From positions 1-21,606 of the forward strand of contig JAQYWI010000092.1 in assembly GCA_030145015.1 (NCBI GenBank): DNA of 21,606 nucleotides, given 5' to 3'. This document shows positions 9,059 to 16,408 of this stretch, in pieces. Under the pieces are notes generated by a model. The model made no database searches. It was not told the origin of the DNA and saw only the letters and a program-made list of their open reading frames with translations. Numbering within the stretch: position 1 is the first letter of the stretch; the number at the start of each line of letters is the position of its first letter. Made by a program: the position numbers and the translations under genes. This DNA comes from Desulfobacterales bacterium. Lineage in GTDB: Bacteria > Desulfobacterota > Desulfobacteria > Desulfobacterales > JAHEIW01.

Positions 9059-10555
9059 TTAGCGTTTCAGCCATACCTGCGTACAATCCAAAGCAATTGT
9101 CGGGTAATTTTCCCACCAGTTCATGACTTCGGCTTTCATGGCCGGCAGGTTGGGTGCCGAGAACAGAAAACCGTTTACCGCGTCTTCGGCGATGATTTCC
9201 TGACAGCGACCAAACCACCTGGCCTTTTCCGCTTCATTGGGCGCTTTCAGGGCCTTGGCGTAGGCATCGCGGAACTCCTGGGAATCATACTGGAAGTAAT
9301 AATTCGGGTTGGCATAAATTCCGATATCCCAGGCTTCCACGTGGCCGATCATGGTCAGCTGGTATTCTTTTTGTTTGTAAATCCGTTCCAGCCAGTAGGG
9401 CCATTCGACGATTTCGATTTTCAGTTTGATCCCGATCTCCTTAAGCATATCGGCAATCACCTCACCGGCACGTCTGGAATAGGAGTAGATGGCCGGCAAC
9501 TTGATGGTGGCTTCAAACCCATCGGGATATCCCGCCTGTTTCAGCAACGCTTTGGCCTTTTGGGGGTCATAGGGAAATTTTCCGGTCAAATCCTTGTAGT
9601 AGGGCGTCGCCGGTGACCAGTGGGAGCCGATGGGGGTCCCGTATCCAAACATCACCAACTCTATGACGGTGTTTCGGTCAATGGCATGGGCGACGGCCTG
9701 ACGGACGAGCTTGTTATCAAACGGTTTGGCCTTGTTGTTGGTCGACATTATGACCTCACCGGTGGTGGCCCCGGCATAAACCTTGAAGCGTTTGTCACGG
9801 GAAAGCTCGGCCGCCGACTCGGGGGCTGAAATCCAGCCTAAAACATCTATATCACCGGCTTTGAGGGCCGCAATCTGGGCACTGGCGTCACCGATAAATT
9901 TAAAAGTGACTCCATCAAGGTAAGGCAATTTGGGGTTCCAGTACCCATCAAAACGAACCATCTCTACACGATCACCGCGCACCCATTTGACAAATTTAAA
10001 AGGGCCGGTTCCGATGGGCTGTGATTTGGCCTGTTCATAGCCTTTTGTGGGCAGCATGACGGCATCGCCTTCGGCCATATGGGCAATAAACAGGGCGTCT
10101 ACGTCTTTAAGTGTTATAATTAAGCTAGTTTTATCAGGAGTTTCGACTTTTGTAATACCCCGAAAAAACTCCGGATGCGGGTTAACCGTACTTTCAGCTT
10201 TGGCCCGCTCGAGATTCCATTTGGCAACCTGGGCATCAAACATTTCGCCATTATGGAATTTTACACCTTTGCGTAAATGGAATGTATAGGTTCGGCCGTC
10301 CGCTGAAACCTCCCATTTGGTGGCAAGACCGGGGACAAACTGGCCGGTACGGTTTACCTTAATCAACCCCTCATAAATGTTAGCGTATACCACCCGATCA
10401 ATGGCTGCCGCTGTATTCGCCGTGGGATCCAGCCCCGGCGGTTCTCCAGGCTGGCAAACTACGAGACTGCCGCCTTTTTTCGGTGTTGCCGCCATTGCCC
10501 CCTGAACCGGAGCAATCAAGGCCAACACGAATAAAACGATCATGAATTTTCTCAT
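9059..10555 (-). CDS. dppA: Periplasmic peptide-binding protein (SBP family 5, DppA type)
   Basis: Extracytoplasmic receptor of the importer. Residues 1-22 form a Sec signal peptide with a hydrophobic core and an AMA cleavage site before ATPKKGG; there is no lipobox Cys, so it should be a free periplasmic protein. The mature part shows the family 5 opening (GGSLVV... EPPGLDP), the segment WEVSADGRTYTFHLRKGVKF, and the two-lobed fold expected from 498 residues. AAGGGAGAA lies about 8 nt before the ATG. It is 39 bases after the S58 peptidase gene and heads the transport genes. The ligand (dipeptide, longer peptide or glutathione-like) cannot be decided from sequence alone. Confidence 0.93.
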   Translation of the reverse strand: MRKFMIVLFVLALIAPVQGAMAATPKKGGSLVVCQPGEPPGLDPTANTAAAIDRVVYANIYEGLIKVNRTGQFVPGLATKWEVSADGRTYTFHLRKGVKFHNGEMFDAQVAKWNLERAKAESTVNPHPEFFRGITKVETPDKTSLIITLKDVDALFIAHMAEGDAVMLPTKGYEQAKSQPIGTGPFKFVKWVRGDRVEMVRFDGYWNPKLPYLDGVTFKFIGDASAQIAALKAGDIDVLGWISAPESAAELSRDKRFKVYAGATTGEVIMSTNNKAKPFDNKLVRQAVAHAIDRNTVIELVMFGYGTPIGSHWSPATPYYKDLTGKFPYDPQKAKALLKQAGYPDGFEATIKLPAIYSYSRRAGEVIADMLKEIGIKLKIEIVEWPYWLERIYKQKEYQLTMIGHVEAWDIGIYANPNYYFQYDSQEFRDAYAKALKAPNEAEKARWFGRCQEIIAEDAVNGFLFSAPNLPAMKAEVMNWWENYPTIALDCTQVWLKR

Positions 10556-10594
10556 TATATGTTCTCCCTTTTGCGGATTTTTTGGTTGAGATCT

Positions 10595-11599
10595 TTACCG
10601 ATCTTTAAGGTCACAGAAAGCTGTCTTGCCGGCCATGCTCTTGGCGGTCAGTATGGCCCTGATGATTGCTCTTGACATGCAGTCTGCGGCCGCATGACCG
10701 ATGTCACTGACGGCGCGGGCGTAAACCGGGCCGTAATATCCGGAGACCTCCGGTATTTTTCGCTTAGCGGTGGACATGCAGAAGATCGTGTCACCTTCGA
10801 ATAGGGTATGGGACGGCCGAATGGCGCGCGCCAGTCCGTCATGAGCCATCTGGGCGACTTTGTGAACCTGCGCCCTGGTGAGGATGGCGTCGGTCGCGAT
10901 GACTCCTAGGGCGGTGTTTCTAGTCGGTGTGCTTTCGGTCCGCGGCGGGAGTATGACGGCGCGTTTTCCCTGTCGGCCAAACTCGCCTTCGATCTCCAGA
11001 CCGATTTCCCAGGGGCGTCCCGTGGCGGGATTAATTACCTCGCCATCCGGATTGACCGCCACCAGAGCGGCGGTGGTGATGCCCGACTCCAGAATGCAGC
11101 TGGTGGTTCCCAGCCCCCCTTTGATGCTGCCGGCCCATGCGCCGGTTCCAGCACCCACACAACCGGTGGCCACCGGACCGTTACTGGCGGCCCGGCAGGC
11201 TTTTAGGCCCCATTCTGCGCTGATGGGCGGGACAAACTCAGATCCGCGATCCAGGTCGTATAAAGCGGCAGCCGGTACGATCGGAGCCACAAATCCTTTG
11301 TCCAGCGGAAAACCGAAGCGCTTTTCCGCCAGCCAGCGCACTACGCCGTCTGCGGCAGCGAGGCCGAACACCGAACCGCCCGAAAGCACCACCGCCTGGG
11401 CATGTTCCACCAGGTTTGCCGGTGCCAGCAAGTCGGTTTCGCGGGTGCAGGGACCCGATCCGCGCACATCAACGCCGGCAATCGCGCCTTCCGGGCAAAT
11501 AGCCACGGTTACGCCGCTGGCGACATCCGTGTCGGTGTGATGACCCACCATGATACCGTCCACGTCTGTTAAGGCGTTATACTTTCCGATTGTTGCCAT
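10595..11599 (-). CDS. P1 family peptidase (S58, DmpA/BapA-type aminopeptidase)
   Basis: N-terminal-nucleophile hydrolase that cleaves itself into two chains and then removes N-terminal residues; studied relatives act on D-Ala, L-Ala or beta-amino acid peptides. The self-cleavage point is visible as Asn228-Thr229 in TRNTALGVIATDA, with Thr229 as the expected nucleophile. The glycine-rich segments LSGGSVFGL (72-80) and GCVGAGTGAW (146-155) are also typical. Length 334 fits. No signal peptide, so it acts in the cytoplasm. AGAGGA lies 8 nt before the ATG. As first gene of the peptide importer operon it most likely processes the imported peptides. The neighbouring upstream bases can hide this ribosome site in a hairpin (see the regulatory feature). 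Confidence 0.9.
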   Translation of the reverse strand: MATIGKYNALTDVDGIMVGHHTDTDVASGVTVAICPEGAIAGVDVRGSGPCTRETDLLAPANLVEHAQAVVLSGGSVFGLAAADGVVRWLAEKRFGFPLDKGFVAPIVPAAALYDLDRGSEFVPPISAEWGLKACRAASNGPVATGCVGAGTGAWAGSIKGGLGTTSCILESGITTAALVAVNPDGEVINPATGRPWEIGLEIEGEFGRQGKRAVILPPRTESTPTRNTALGVIATDAILTRAQVHKVAQMAHDGLARAIRPSHTLFEGDTIFCMSTAKRKIPEVSGYYGPVYARAVSDIGHAAADCMSRAIIRAILTAKSMAGKTAFCDLKDR

Positions 11600-11606
11600 T
11601 TAATTA

Positions 11607-11650
11607 TCCTCTTGGCTTTAAAACTGAGTTTGATCGGCAGTTTAAGAGGA
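11607..11650 (-). promoter_or_regulatory. Possible leader hairpin masking the S58 peptidase ribosome site
   Basis: On the minus strand, TCCTCTT (from 11650) and AAACTG are followed after a short loop by CAGTTT and, after an 8-base bulge, AAGAGGA (ending at 11607). The last block contains the ribosome-binding site of the peptidase gene. The 7-bp plus 6-bp pairing could close or open the site and so control the first gene of the operon. It is based on complementarity only. Confidence 0.35.
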
Positions 11651-11722
11651 CTTATATAAATCTTTTTAGGTTCAAAAGCAAACCAATTAGGCCATCGCGC
11701 ATGGGTCCTCAACAAATAGAAA

Positions 11723-11977
11723 TAGAACCCATCTCAAAAATGTGGATCAAGGTTCAGGGCTCCCGCAGGAAGCGGGATTTCGCATCAGATCTTAATATAC
11801 TAAGGTGCTCAAAAGGCGCGGGTCGGCTCAAAAGCGGAGCGTACACGGCAGTACGTGAGCATTTTGAGCCGACCCGATTCACTCCTTAACATTCATTAAA
11901 ACAGATGTGAAATCCCGCCTATTCTGGCGGGGCAACACCGCCCTGGGCACTTAGACACATTTTTGAGATGGGTTCTA
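11723..11977. repeat. Nested inverted-repeat element, 255 bp, MITE-like
   Basis: Perfect 22-bp terminal inverted repeats lie at 11723-11744 and 11956-11977. Inside, each arm carries its own short hairpin (CCCGC/GCGGG at 11762-11776; CCCGCC/GGCGGG at 11914-11931), a second arm pair (about 11772-11786 with 11903-11918, one mismatch), and a central perfect 15-bp pair (11819-11833 with 11862-11876) around a small CGTAC/GTACG dyad. There is no transposase or plausible gene. The structure fits a non-autonomous element or a large cruciform. No clear target-site duplication was found at the ends. Confidence 0.75.
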
Positions 11978-11987
11978 AATATTAAGG

Positions 11988-12016
11988 TTGACTAAAAGAT
12001 AAATATTGGGTTAAAA
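11988..12016 (+). promoter_or_regulatory. Candidate promoter of hisS
   Basis: TTGACT at 11988-11993, a 17-base spacer and TTAAAA at 12011-12016 lie in an AT-rich stretch about 80 bases before hisS. The -10 box is poor, so this is a weak proposal. The rest of 11978-12094 shows no other feature. Confidence 0.3.
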
Positions 12017-12094
12017 AATCAAGTTTTAATTAAGATTTCATTGAAATACTGTTTTTATAAAATAGAAACTGCTTAAAAGGAATGCCTAATTTTC

Positions 12095-13354
12095 ATGATC
12101 CAGTTAATCAGAGGATTTAAGGATATTCTTCCCGGTGAGGTTGAGCTCTGGCAGGCAATCGAAACAGTTGCCCGTCAGCTTCTGGAAGATTTCGGATTCA
12201 AGGAGATCCGCATACCCATTATGGAGCGCACCGAACTTTTTGCCAGAAGTATCGGTGCAGATACCGACATTGTCGAAAAAGAGATGTACACCTTTGCAGA
12301 TCGCAAAGGGGAGCTGATAACCCTGCGTCCCGAAGCAACGGCTTCGATTGTGCGTGCTTACATTCAGCATCGACTGTATAGCAAGGAACCGGTCCAAAAA
12401 TATTACACCATCGGTCCCATGTTTCGCCGGGAGCGGCCCCAGAAGGGAAGGTACCGCCAGTTTTATCAGATCAATGCCGAGATCCTTGGCGTGCAGTCCG
12501 GGCTGGCTGATGTGCAGCTTATTTTTTTGCTGGTGACTCTGTTTTCGCGTCTGCAGGTCTCTGCTGTAAAGGCGCACATTAACTCCCTGGGGTGCCCGCA
12601 ATGCCGTCCGGAATTCAAAACCGCCTTATCCGGATTTTTGGCATCCGTCAGTGACAAACTGTGTTCCGATTGCATTCGACGCAAAGATCGCAATCCTTTA
12701 AGGGTGCTGGACTGCAAGGTGCCTTCCTGCCGGGAGGCTATGGCTGATGCGCCATCTATCCTGGATCACCTCTGTTCTGATTGTAAGGCGGATTTTGCTG
12801 AAGTCAAAAAAATGCTGGAAAAGCTGGATGTCCCTTTTGCTGTCGACAAAAATTTGGTTCGCGGACTGGACTATTATGCGCGTACGACTTTTGAGATTCA
12901 GACCGAATCATTAGGGGCCCAAAATGCGGTTGCCGGTGGCGGCCGCTATGATGGACTGGTCAGCGAACTGGGTGGACCGAACATCCCGGCAACCGGTTTT
13001 GCAATTGGTTTCGACAGGCTCACCGAGCTAACCGGTCTTGCCGCAACCCAATTTCAGCGGAAGCCTGATGTTTTTGTGGCAGCACTGGGAGACAAGGGCC
13101 GTTTGCTTGCATTTGAATGGGTCTGTGCTCTCGGTAACAAAGGTGTCAGAGCGGAATTGGATTTTGGCGGCAAAAGTTTAAAAAGCCAGATGAAGCAGGC
13201 CGACAGGCTTGAAGCCCATTACGTGCTGATTGTGGGTGACGATGAACTTAAAAAGGGCGAGGCCATCCTGCGAAATATGCAAACCAAAGACCAGGTTTCC
13301 GTTCCGCTTGATGGCCTTGTTGAAAACATTAAAGAAAAAATTCATGTGGAATAG
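12095..13354 (+). CDS. hisS: Histidine--tRNA ligase
   Basis: Class II synthetase that attaches His to tRNA-His in the cytoplasm. It starts with the family's GFKDILPGE (7-15); motif 2 is FRRERPQKGRYRQF (about 110-123), the histidine-binding loop is LVRGLDYYARTTFEI (254-268), and motif 3 is GFAIGFDRL (301-309), followed by the C-terminal anticodon-binding domain. Length 419 is normal. The insertion domain holds eight cysteines in pairs (167/170, 190/193, 207/212, 227/230), which could bind zinc; this is seen in part of the bacterial HisRS family. The start ATG has AAAAGGA 13 nt upstream, a wide spacing. It is followed by aspS on the same strand. Confidence 0.97.
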   Translation: MIQLIRGFKDILPGEVELWQAIETVARQLLEDFGFKEIRIPIMERTELFARSIGADTDIVEKEMYTFADRKGELITLRPEATASIVRAYIQHRLYSKEPVQKYYTIGPMFRRERPQKGRYRQFYQINAEILGVQSGLADVQLIFLLVTLFSRLQVSAVKAHINSLGCPQCRPEFKTALSGFLASVSDKLCSDCIRRKDRNPLRVLDCKVPSCREAMADAPSILDHLCSDCKADFAEVKKMLEKLDVPFAVDKNLVRGLDYYARTTFEIQTESLGAQNAVAGGGRYDGLVSELGGPNIPATGFAIGFDRLTELTGLAATQFQRKPDVFVAALGDKGRLLAFEWVCALGNKGVRAELDFGGKSLKSQMKQADRLEAHYVLIVGDDELKKGEAILRNMQTKDQVSVPLDGLVENIKEKIHVE

Positions 13355-13445
13355 TTTCATTGGTTTCATTCGTTTGATTGGTTTGATTGGTTGGCCAAAC
13401 TTCATGAACGAATTTAACCAGTCTAACCAATAAAACCAATAGAAC
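13354..13445. repeat. Period-9 inverted repeat filling the hisS-aspS spacer
   Basis: Four 9-base units (GTTTCATTG, GTTTCATTC, GTTTGATTG, GTTTGATTG) run from the last base of hisS to 13389 and end in GTTGGCCAAAC. The right arm, 13406-13445, is the imperfect complement and ends directly before the aspS ribosome site (13446-13451). The unit and the GTTGGCC end match the series at 3259-3301, so these belong to one repeat family. Confidence 0.75.
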
Positions 13446-13457
13446 AAGGAGCTTATA

Positions 13458-15245
13458 TTGCCTGATCAACTAGGCGACTTGCGCAGAACGCATCATTGCT
13501 GGGAGCTTGGTGCGGATGACGTCGATAAGGAAGTGATTTTGATGGGCTGGGTCCATCGACGCAGGGATCACGGCGGGGTGATTTTCGTGGACCTTCGGGA
13601 TCGTGAAGGCATCACTCAGGTCGTATTCAATCCACTCGTGGACAAAAAAATCCATGCCAAAGCGCATGCGATCCGTAATGAATATGTGCTGGCTGTGCGG
13701 GGCAAAGTGGAGAATCGCCCGGCGGATATGATCAATTCTAAATTGAAGACCGGTGAAATCGAAGTTACGGCAACGGAGCTCAGAATTTTAAATTCGGCCC
13801 AGACACCTCCTTTTCCGATAGAAGATGGGATTGATGCTTCCGAAACGGTCCGGCTCAAATATCGTCATCTGGATTTACGTCGAGCCGAAATGCAAAAAAA
13901 TCTTATCCTGCGGCACAAAGTCACGGCGTCCGTACGAAACTATCTCGATCGTCAGGGTTTTCTTGATCTTGAAACACCGGTCTTGACCCGCAGCACACCC
14001 GAGGGTGCCAGAGACTATCTGGTCCCCAGCCGGGTGAATCCGGGTGCGTTTTATGCCCTGCCGCAGTCACCGCAAATATTCAAACAGCTTTTTATGATTT
14101 CCGGATTTGACCGCTACTACCAGATTGTACGCTGTTTTCGGGATGAGGACCTGCGTGCCGATCGTCAGCCGGAGTTTACTCAGATTGATATTGAGATGTC
14201 TTTTATCGGCGAAAATGATGTCATCAAGCTTACCGAAGGCATGATGGCCCATCTCTTTAAAGATGTTCTCGGGATAAAACTTAAGCGGCCCTTCTTACAA
14301 TTAACGTATGACGAAGCGGTTGGGCGTTACGGCCTGGATAAACCCGATACACGCTTTGGCCTCGAGCTCAAAGATATTTCCGACATTGTTGCCGGTTCAA
14401 ATTTCAAGGTATTTGCCAATGCGGTAAAAAAGGGCGGCGTGGTCAAAGCCTTAAATGCCAAAGGCTGCATTGGCTTTTCGCGTAAAGAAATCGATGACTT
14501 GACCGATTTTGTTTCCGTCTACCGGGCAAAAGGAATGGCCTGGATAAAAGTGAAAGAAGATGAGTGGCAATCTCCGATCACTAAATTCTTTTCCGAAGAG
14601 GAAAAAGAAGCGCTGGCCCAGCGCATCGAAATGGAAACGGGTGACCTTGTATTTTTTATCGCCGATCAGCCCAAAGTTGCGAATGAGTCCCTGGGTCATC
14701 TCCGAAACCACCTGGGAAAAACCCTGGGACTTATCGATGAAAATGAATATCAATTTCTGTGGGTCACCCGCTTTCCGATGTTTGAATATGATGAAACCGA
14801 AAAGCGGCTGCAGGCCCTGCATCATCCGTTTACATCTCCTCTGGAAGAAGATTACGAGCGGCTCGCAGATGAACCGCTTGCCGTAAAAAGCCGGGCCTAT
14901 GATCTGGTATTGAACGGATTTGAAATCGGCGGCGGGAGCATCCGGATCCATCAGCGCAGTATTCAGGAAAAGGTATTTGAGGCCCTGAACATGGATCGCA
15001 AGACCTATGAAGGCAAATTCGGATTTTTGCTTGAAGCCCTGGATTCCGGGGCGCCTCCCCACGGGGGCATTGCCATCGGCTATGACCGCCTGGTGATGCT
15101 GATGTGCGGTGAATCATCCATCCGGGATGTGATCGCTTTTCCCAAAACCCAAAAGGCGGCCTGCCTGCTCACCCAGGCGCCGTCGGAAGCCAGCAAAACC
15201 CAACTGGATGAACTTTATCTCAAGTTGAAACCGATGGCAAAATAA
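13458..15245 (+). CDS. aspS: Aspartate--tRNA ligase, probably of the non-discriminating (Asp/Asn) type
   Basis: Class II synthetase with N-terminal OB-fold anticodon domain (about 1-110), catalytic core, and the bacterial GAD insertion (about 300-420). Motif 2 is FRDEDLRADRQPEF and motif 3 GIAIGYDRLVMLM. Length 595 is normal for the bacterial type. The start is TTG at 13458, well placed 6 nt after AAGGAG. In the anticodon domain the loop reads RRRDHGG with His38; a His at this place is described for enzymes that also charge tRNA-Asn, whereas the E. coli type has RRRDLGS. If so, the cell needs the GatCAB amidotransferase to make Asn-tRNA. The gene is ended by a strong terminator. Confidence 0.97.
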   Translation: MPDQLGDLRRTHHCWELGADDVDKEVILMGWVHRRRDHGGVIFVDLRDREGITQVVFNPLVDKKIHAKAHAIRNEYVLAVRGKVENRPADMINSKLKTGEIEVTATELRILNSAQTPPFPIEDGIDASETVRLKYRHLDLRRAEMQKNLILRHKVTASVRNYLDRQGFLDLETPVLTRSTPEGARDYLVPSRVNPGAFYALPQSPQIFKQLFMISGFDRYYQIVRCFRDEDLRADRQPEFTQIDIEMSFIGENDVIKLTEGMMAHLFKDVLGIKLKRPFLQLTYDEAVGRYGLDKPDTRFGLELKDISDIVAGSNFKVFANAVKKGGVVKALNAKGCIGFSRKEIDDLTDFVSVYRAKGMAWIKVKEDEWQSPITKFFSEEEKEALAQRIEMETGDLVFFIADQPKVANESLGHLRNHLGKTLGLIDENEYQFLWVTRFPMFEYDETEKRLQALHHPFTSPLEEDYERLADEPLAVKSRAYDLVLNGFEIGGGSIRIHQRSIQEKVFEALNMDRKTYEGKFGFLLEALDSGAPPHGGIAIGYDRLVMLMCGESSIRDVIAFPKTQKAACLLTQAPSEASKTQLDELYLKLKPMAK

Positions 15246-15276
15246 TGGATGATTAACAGTATCCGACCCATAAAAG

Positions 15277-15306
15277 AGGCCCAATCAAGAATGATTGGGC
15301 CTTTTA
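15277..15306 (+). terminator. Intrinsic terminator after aspS
   Basis: AGGCCCAATCA (15277-15287) pairs perfectly with TGATTGGGCCT (15292-15302) around a four-base loop, followed by a T run. An A run precedes the stem, so it may also work in the opposite direction. It ends the hisS-aspS transcript. Confidence 0.9.
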
Positions 15307-15665
15307 AATTTGGCTCCCCATGACCTACAACTGTAAGAACTTTTGCTCAACCCTATATCTTAATCAATATAAAGGGGTTAGGAAAAGTTGCGAACGGGCT
15401 AAAACATAAAGTCAACCTAAATTTTGTCCTGAATTTGGATTTTATTAAGTTCTTTTCAATACCCCATCCGCTTGCGGTGGGGTTTCCGTTCGTTCCCTCT
15501 CCCTGAGGGAGAGGGTTAGGGTGAGGGGGAATATAATAGGATAATTCCTTTTACATACCCCGACCGCTTGCGGCGGGCTGGTTAATTCAGAGAGGCAAGC
15601 TTGTTGAGCATACTCTTATTCATTGTTTAAAGCATCAAGCAAAGAAACATCTTAAGATTAACCGG
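15307..15665. repeat. Gene-free spacer with three GC-rich REP-like hairpins
   Basis: No gene is seen between the aspS terminator and the HU gene. Two related hairpins, CCCCA-t-CCGC/GCGG-TGGGG at 15462-15482 and CCCCG-a-CCGC/GCGG-CGGG at 15558-15577, share the loop CCGCTTGCGG. Between them lies a perfect 9-bp palindrome, CCCTCTCCC/GGGAGAGGG, at 15495-15515, followed by a purine-rich GGTTAGGGTGAGGGGG stretch. This last type is a common dispersed repeat in many proteobacterial genomes. Confidence 0.6.
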
Positions 15666-15941
15666 TCAATAATCCACCCGTTCTTTTAATTCTTTACCAC
15701 ACTTGAAAAATGGCAATTTTTTGGAAGCCACCTGAGCGCTTTCCCCAGTTTTGGGGTTCCTGCCTCTGTATGATTTGTATTCTTTAACGGAGAAGGAACA
15801 TAATCCTCGAATTTCAACCCGGTCACCCCTTGCAAGAGCCATCGCAATATTCCCGAAAAACAGACCAATAACAGTTGCAGCCTCTTTCCTTGAAATTTTG
15901 CATTCATTTTCCAGCATGGCAATGAGTTCAAGTTTATTCAT
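15666..15941 (-). CDS. HU/IHF family nucleoid DNA-binding protein
   Basis: Small dimeric DNA-bending protein. The full family length (91 residues) and order are present: helical N-terminus (MNKLELIAMLENE), the core ALARGDRVEIRG, the beta-arm with RNPKTG at 61-66 including the intercalating proline, and the final KELKERV. Two normally fixed places are changed to cysteine: GLCSF (usual GFGSF) at 46-50 and FFKCGKEL (usual FFKPGKEL) at 79-85, and a third Cys is at 14. AGGGAG lies 5 nt before the ATG. It has its own promoter and stands alone on the minus strand. Whether it acts as general HU or as an IHF subunit cannot be told. Confidence 0.93.
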   Translation of the reverse strand: MNKLELIAMLENECKISRKEAATVIGLFFGNIAMALARGDRVEIRGLCSFSVKEYKSYRGRNPKTGESAQVASKKLPFFKCGKELKERVDY

Positions 15942-16012
15942 GATGTCTCCCTGAATGCACCTAAAATTTTAGAATTGCGATTTGTTTGGCTGGCATCATA
16001 CTGATATTATTT

Positions 16013-16041
16013 TTAATAGTCGACACGATAAAAACAGTCAA
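16013..16041 (-). promoter_or_regulatory. Sigma-70-type promoter for the HU-family gene
   Basis: Read on the minus strand, TTGACT (16041-16036), a 17-base spacer and TATTAA (16018-16013) form a good promoter about 70 bases before the HU start codon. The flanks are AT-rich. Confidence 0.6.
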
Positions 16042-16178
16042 CAATTTCTATTATTTCATCGCCATTCAAATTATTTTCAAAGAGGAAGGCGTTAGCTAAT
16101 CACAATTTCTAAGCTAATTTAAAAATACAAGATACATAAAAGATCTAGCGGCTTTTAACTTTTTCCACAGGAGATATC

Positions 16179-16293
16179 AAACCCACACTTTTTAGGTAGG
16201 TAATTTATTTCAGATTTGCAAATGATATCCACCAAAATCGCGCATTGGAGGTTCATAGCCGAAACCCACACTCCAACCAAAGTGTGGGTTTCG
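16179..16293. repeat. Strong hairpin with a third competing copy of its left arm
   Basis: CGAAACCCACACT (16260-16272) pairs perfectly with AGTGTGGGTTTCG (16281-16293) around an 8-base loop. The left-arm core AAACCCACACT occurs a second time at 16179-16189, so the right arm could pair with either copy. No T run follows, and no gene is seen in 16042-16336. Confidence 0.6.
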
Positions 16294-16336
16294 TCTCTAA
16301 TGTTCTAGTGTCGGGTCAAGATCATACGGCCTGTCT

Positions 16337-16408
16337 GGCTAACGACAAAGCTCAGTCGCAGACAACCCGCGAAGGGGGTTGGCTGTCGGCTGCAGCGCCT
16401 CGTTATGC
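16337..16408 (-). other. attC-like integron recombination site
   Basis: Read on the minus strand the site opens with GCATAAC (R'' core, 16408-16402) and closes with CGTTAGCC (R' core, 16344-16337). Between them, GCTGCAGCCG...CAGCCAACCC pairs with GGGTTGTCTG...CGACTGAGC to give a long stem with single unpaired bases on one side only, the hallmark of attC sites. The total of 72 bases is within the usual attC range. It starts 43 bases past the stop of the racemase-like gene, on the same strand, as in integron cassettes. No integrase or second attC was found in the window. Confidence 0.7.

Noticed and set aside
10878..11540. 220-codon plus-strand open frame
   Set aside because: It is a shadow of the S58 peptidase gene on the other strand, which has clear family motifs.
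16020..16150. A further cassette end near AGCTAACGCC on the minus strand (about 16090)
   Set aside because: Only one core resembles an attC part; no stem follows, and the HU promoter lies there.
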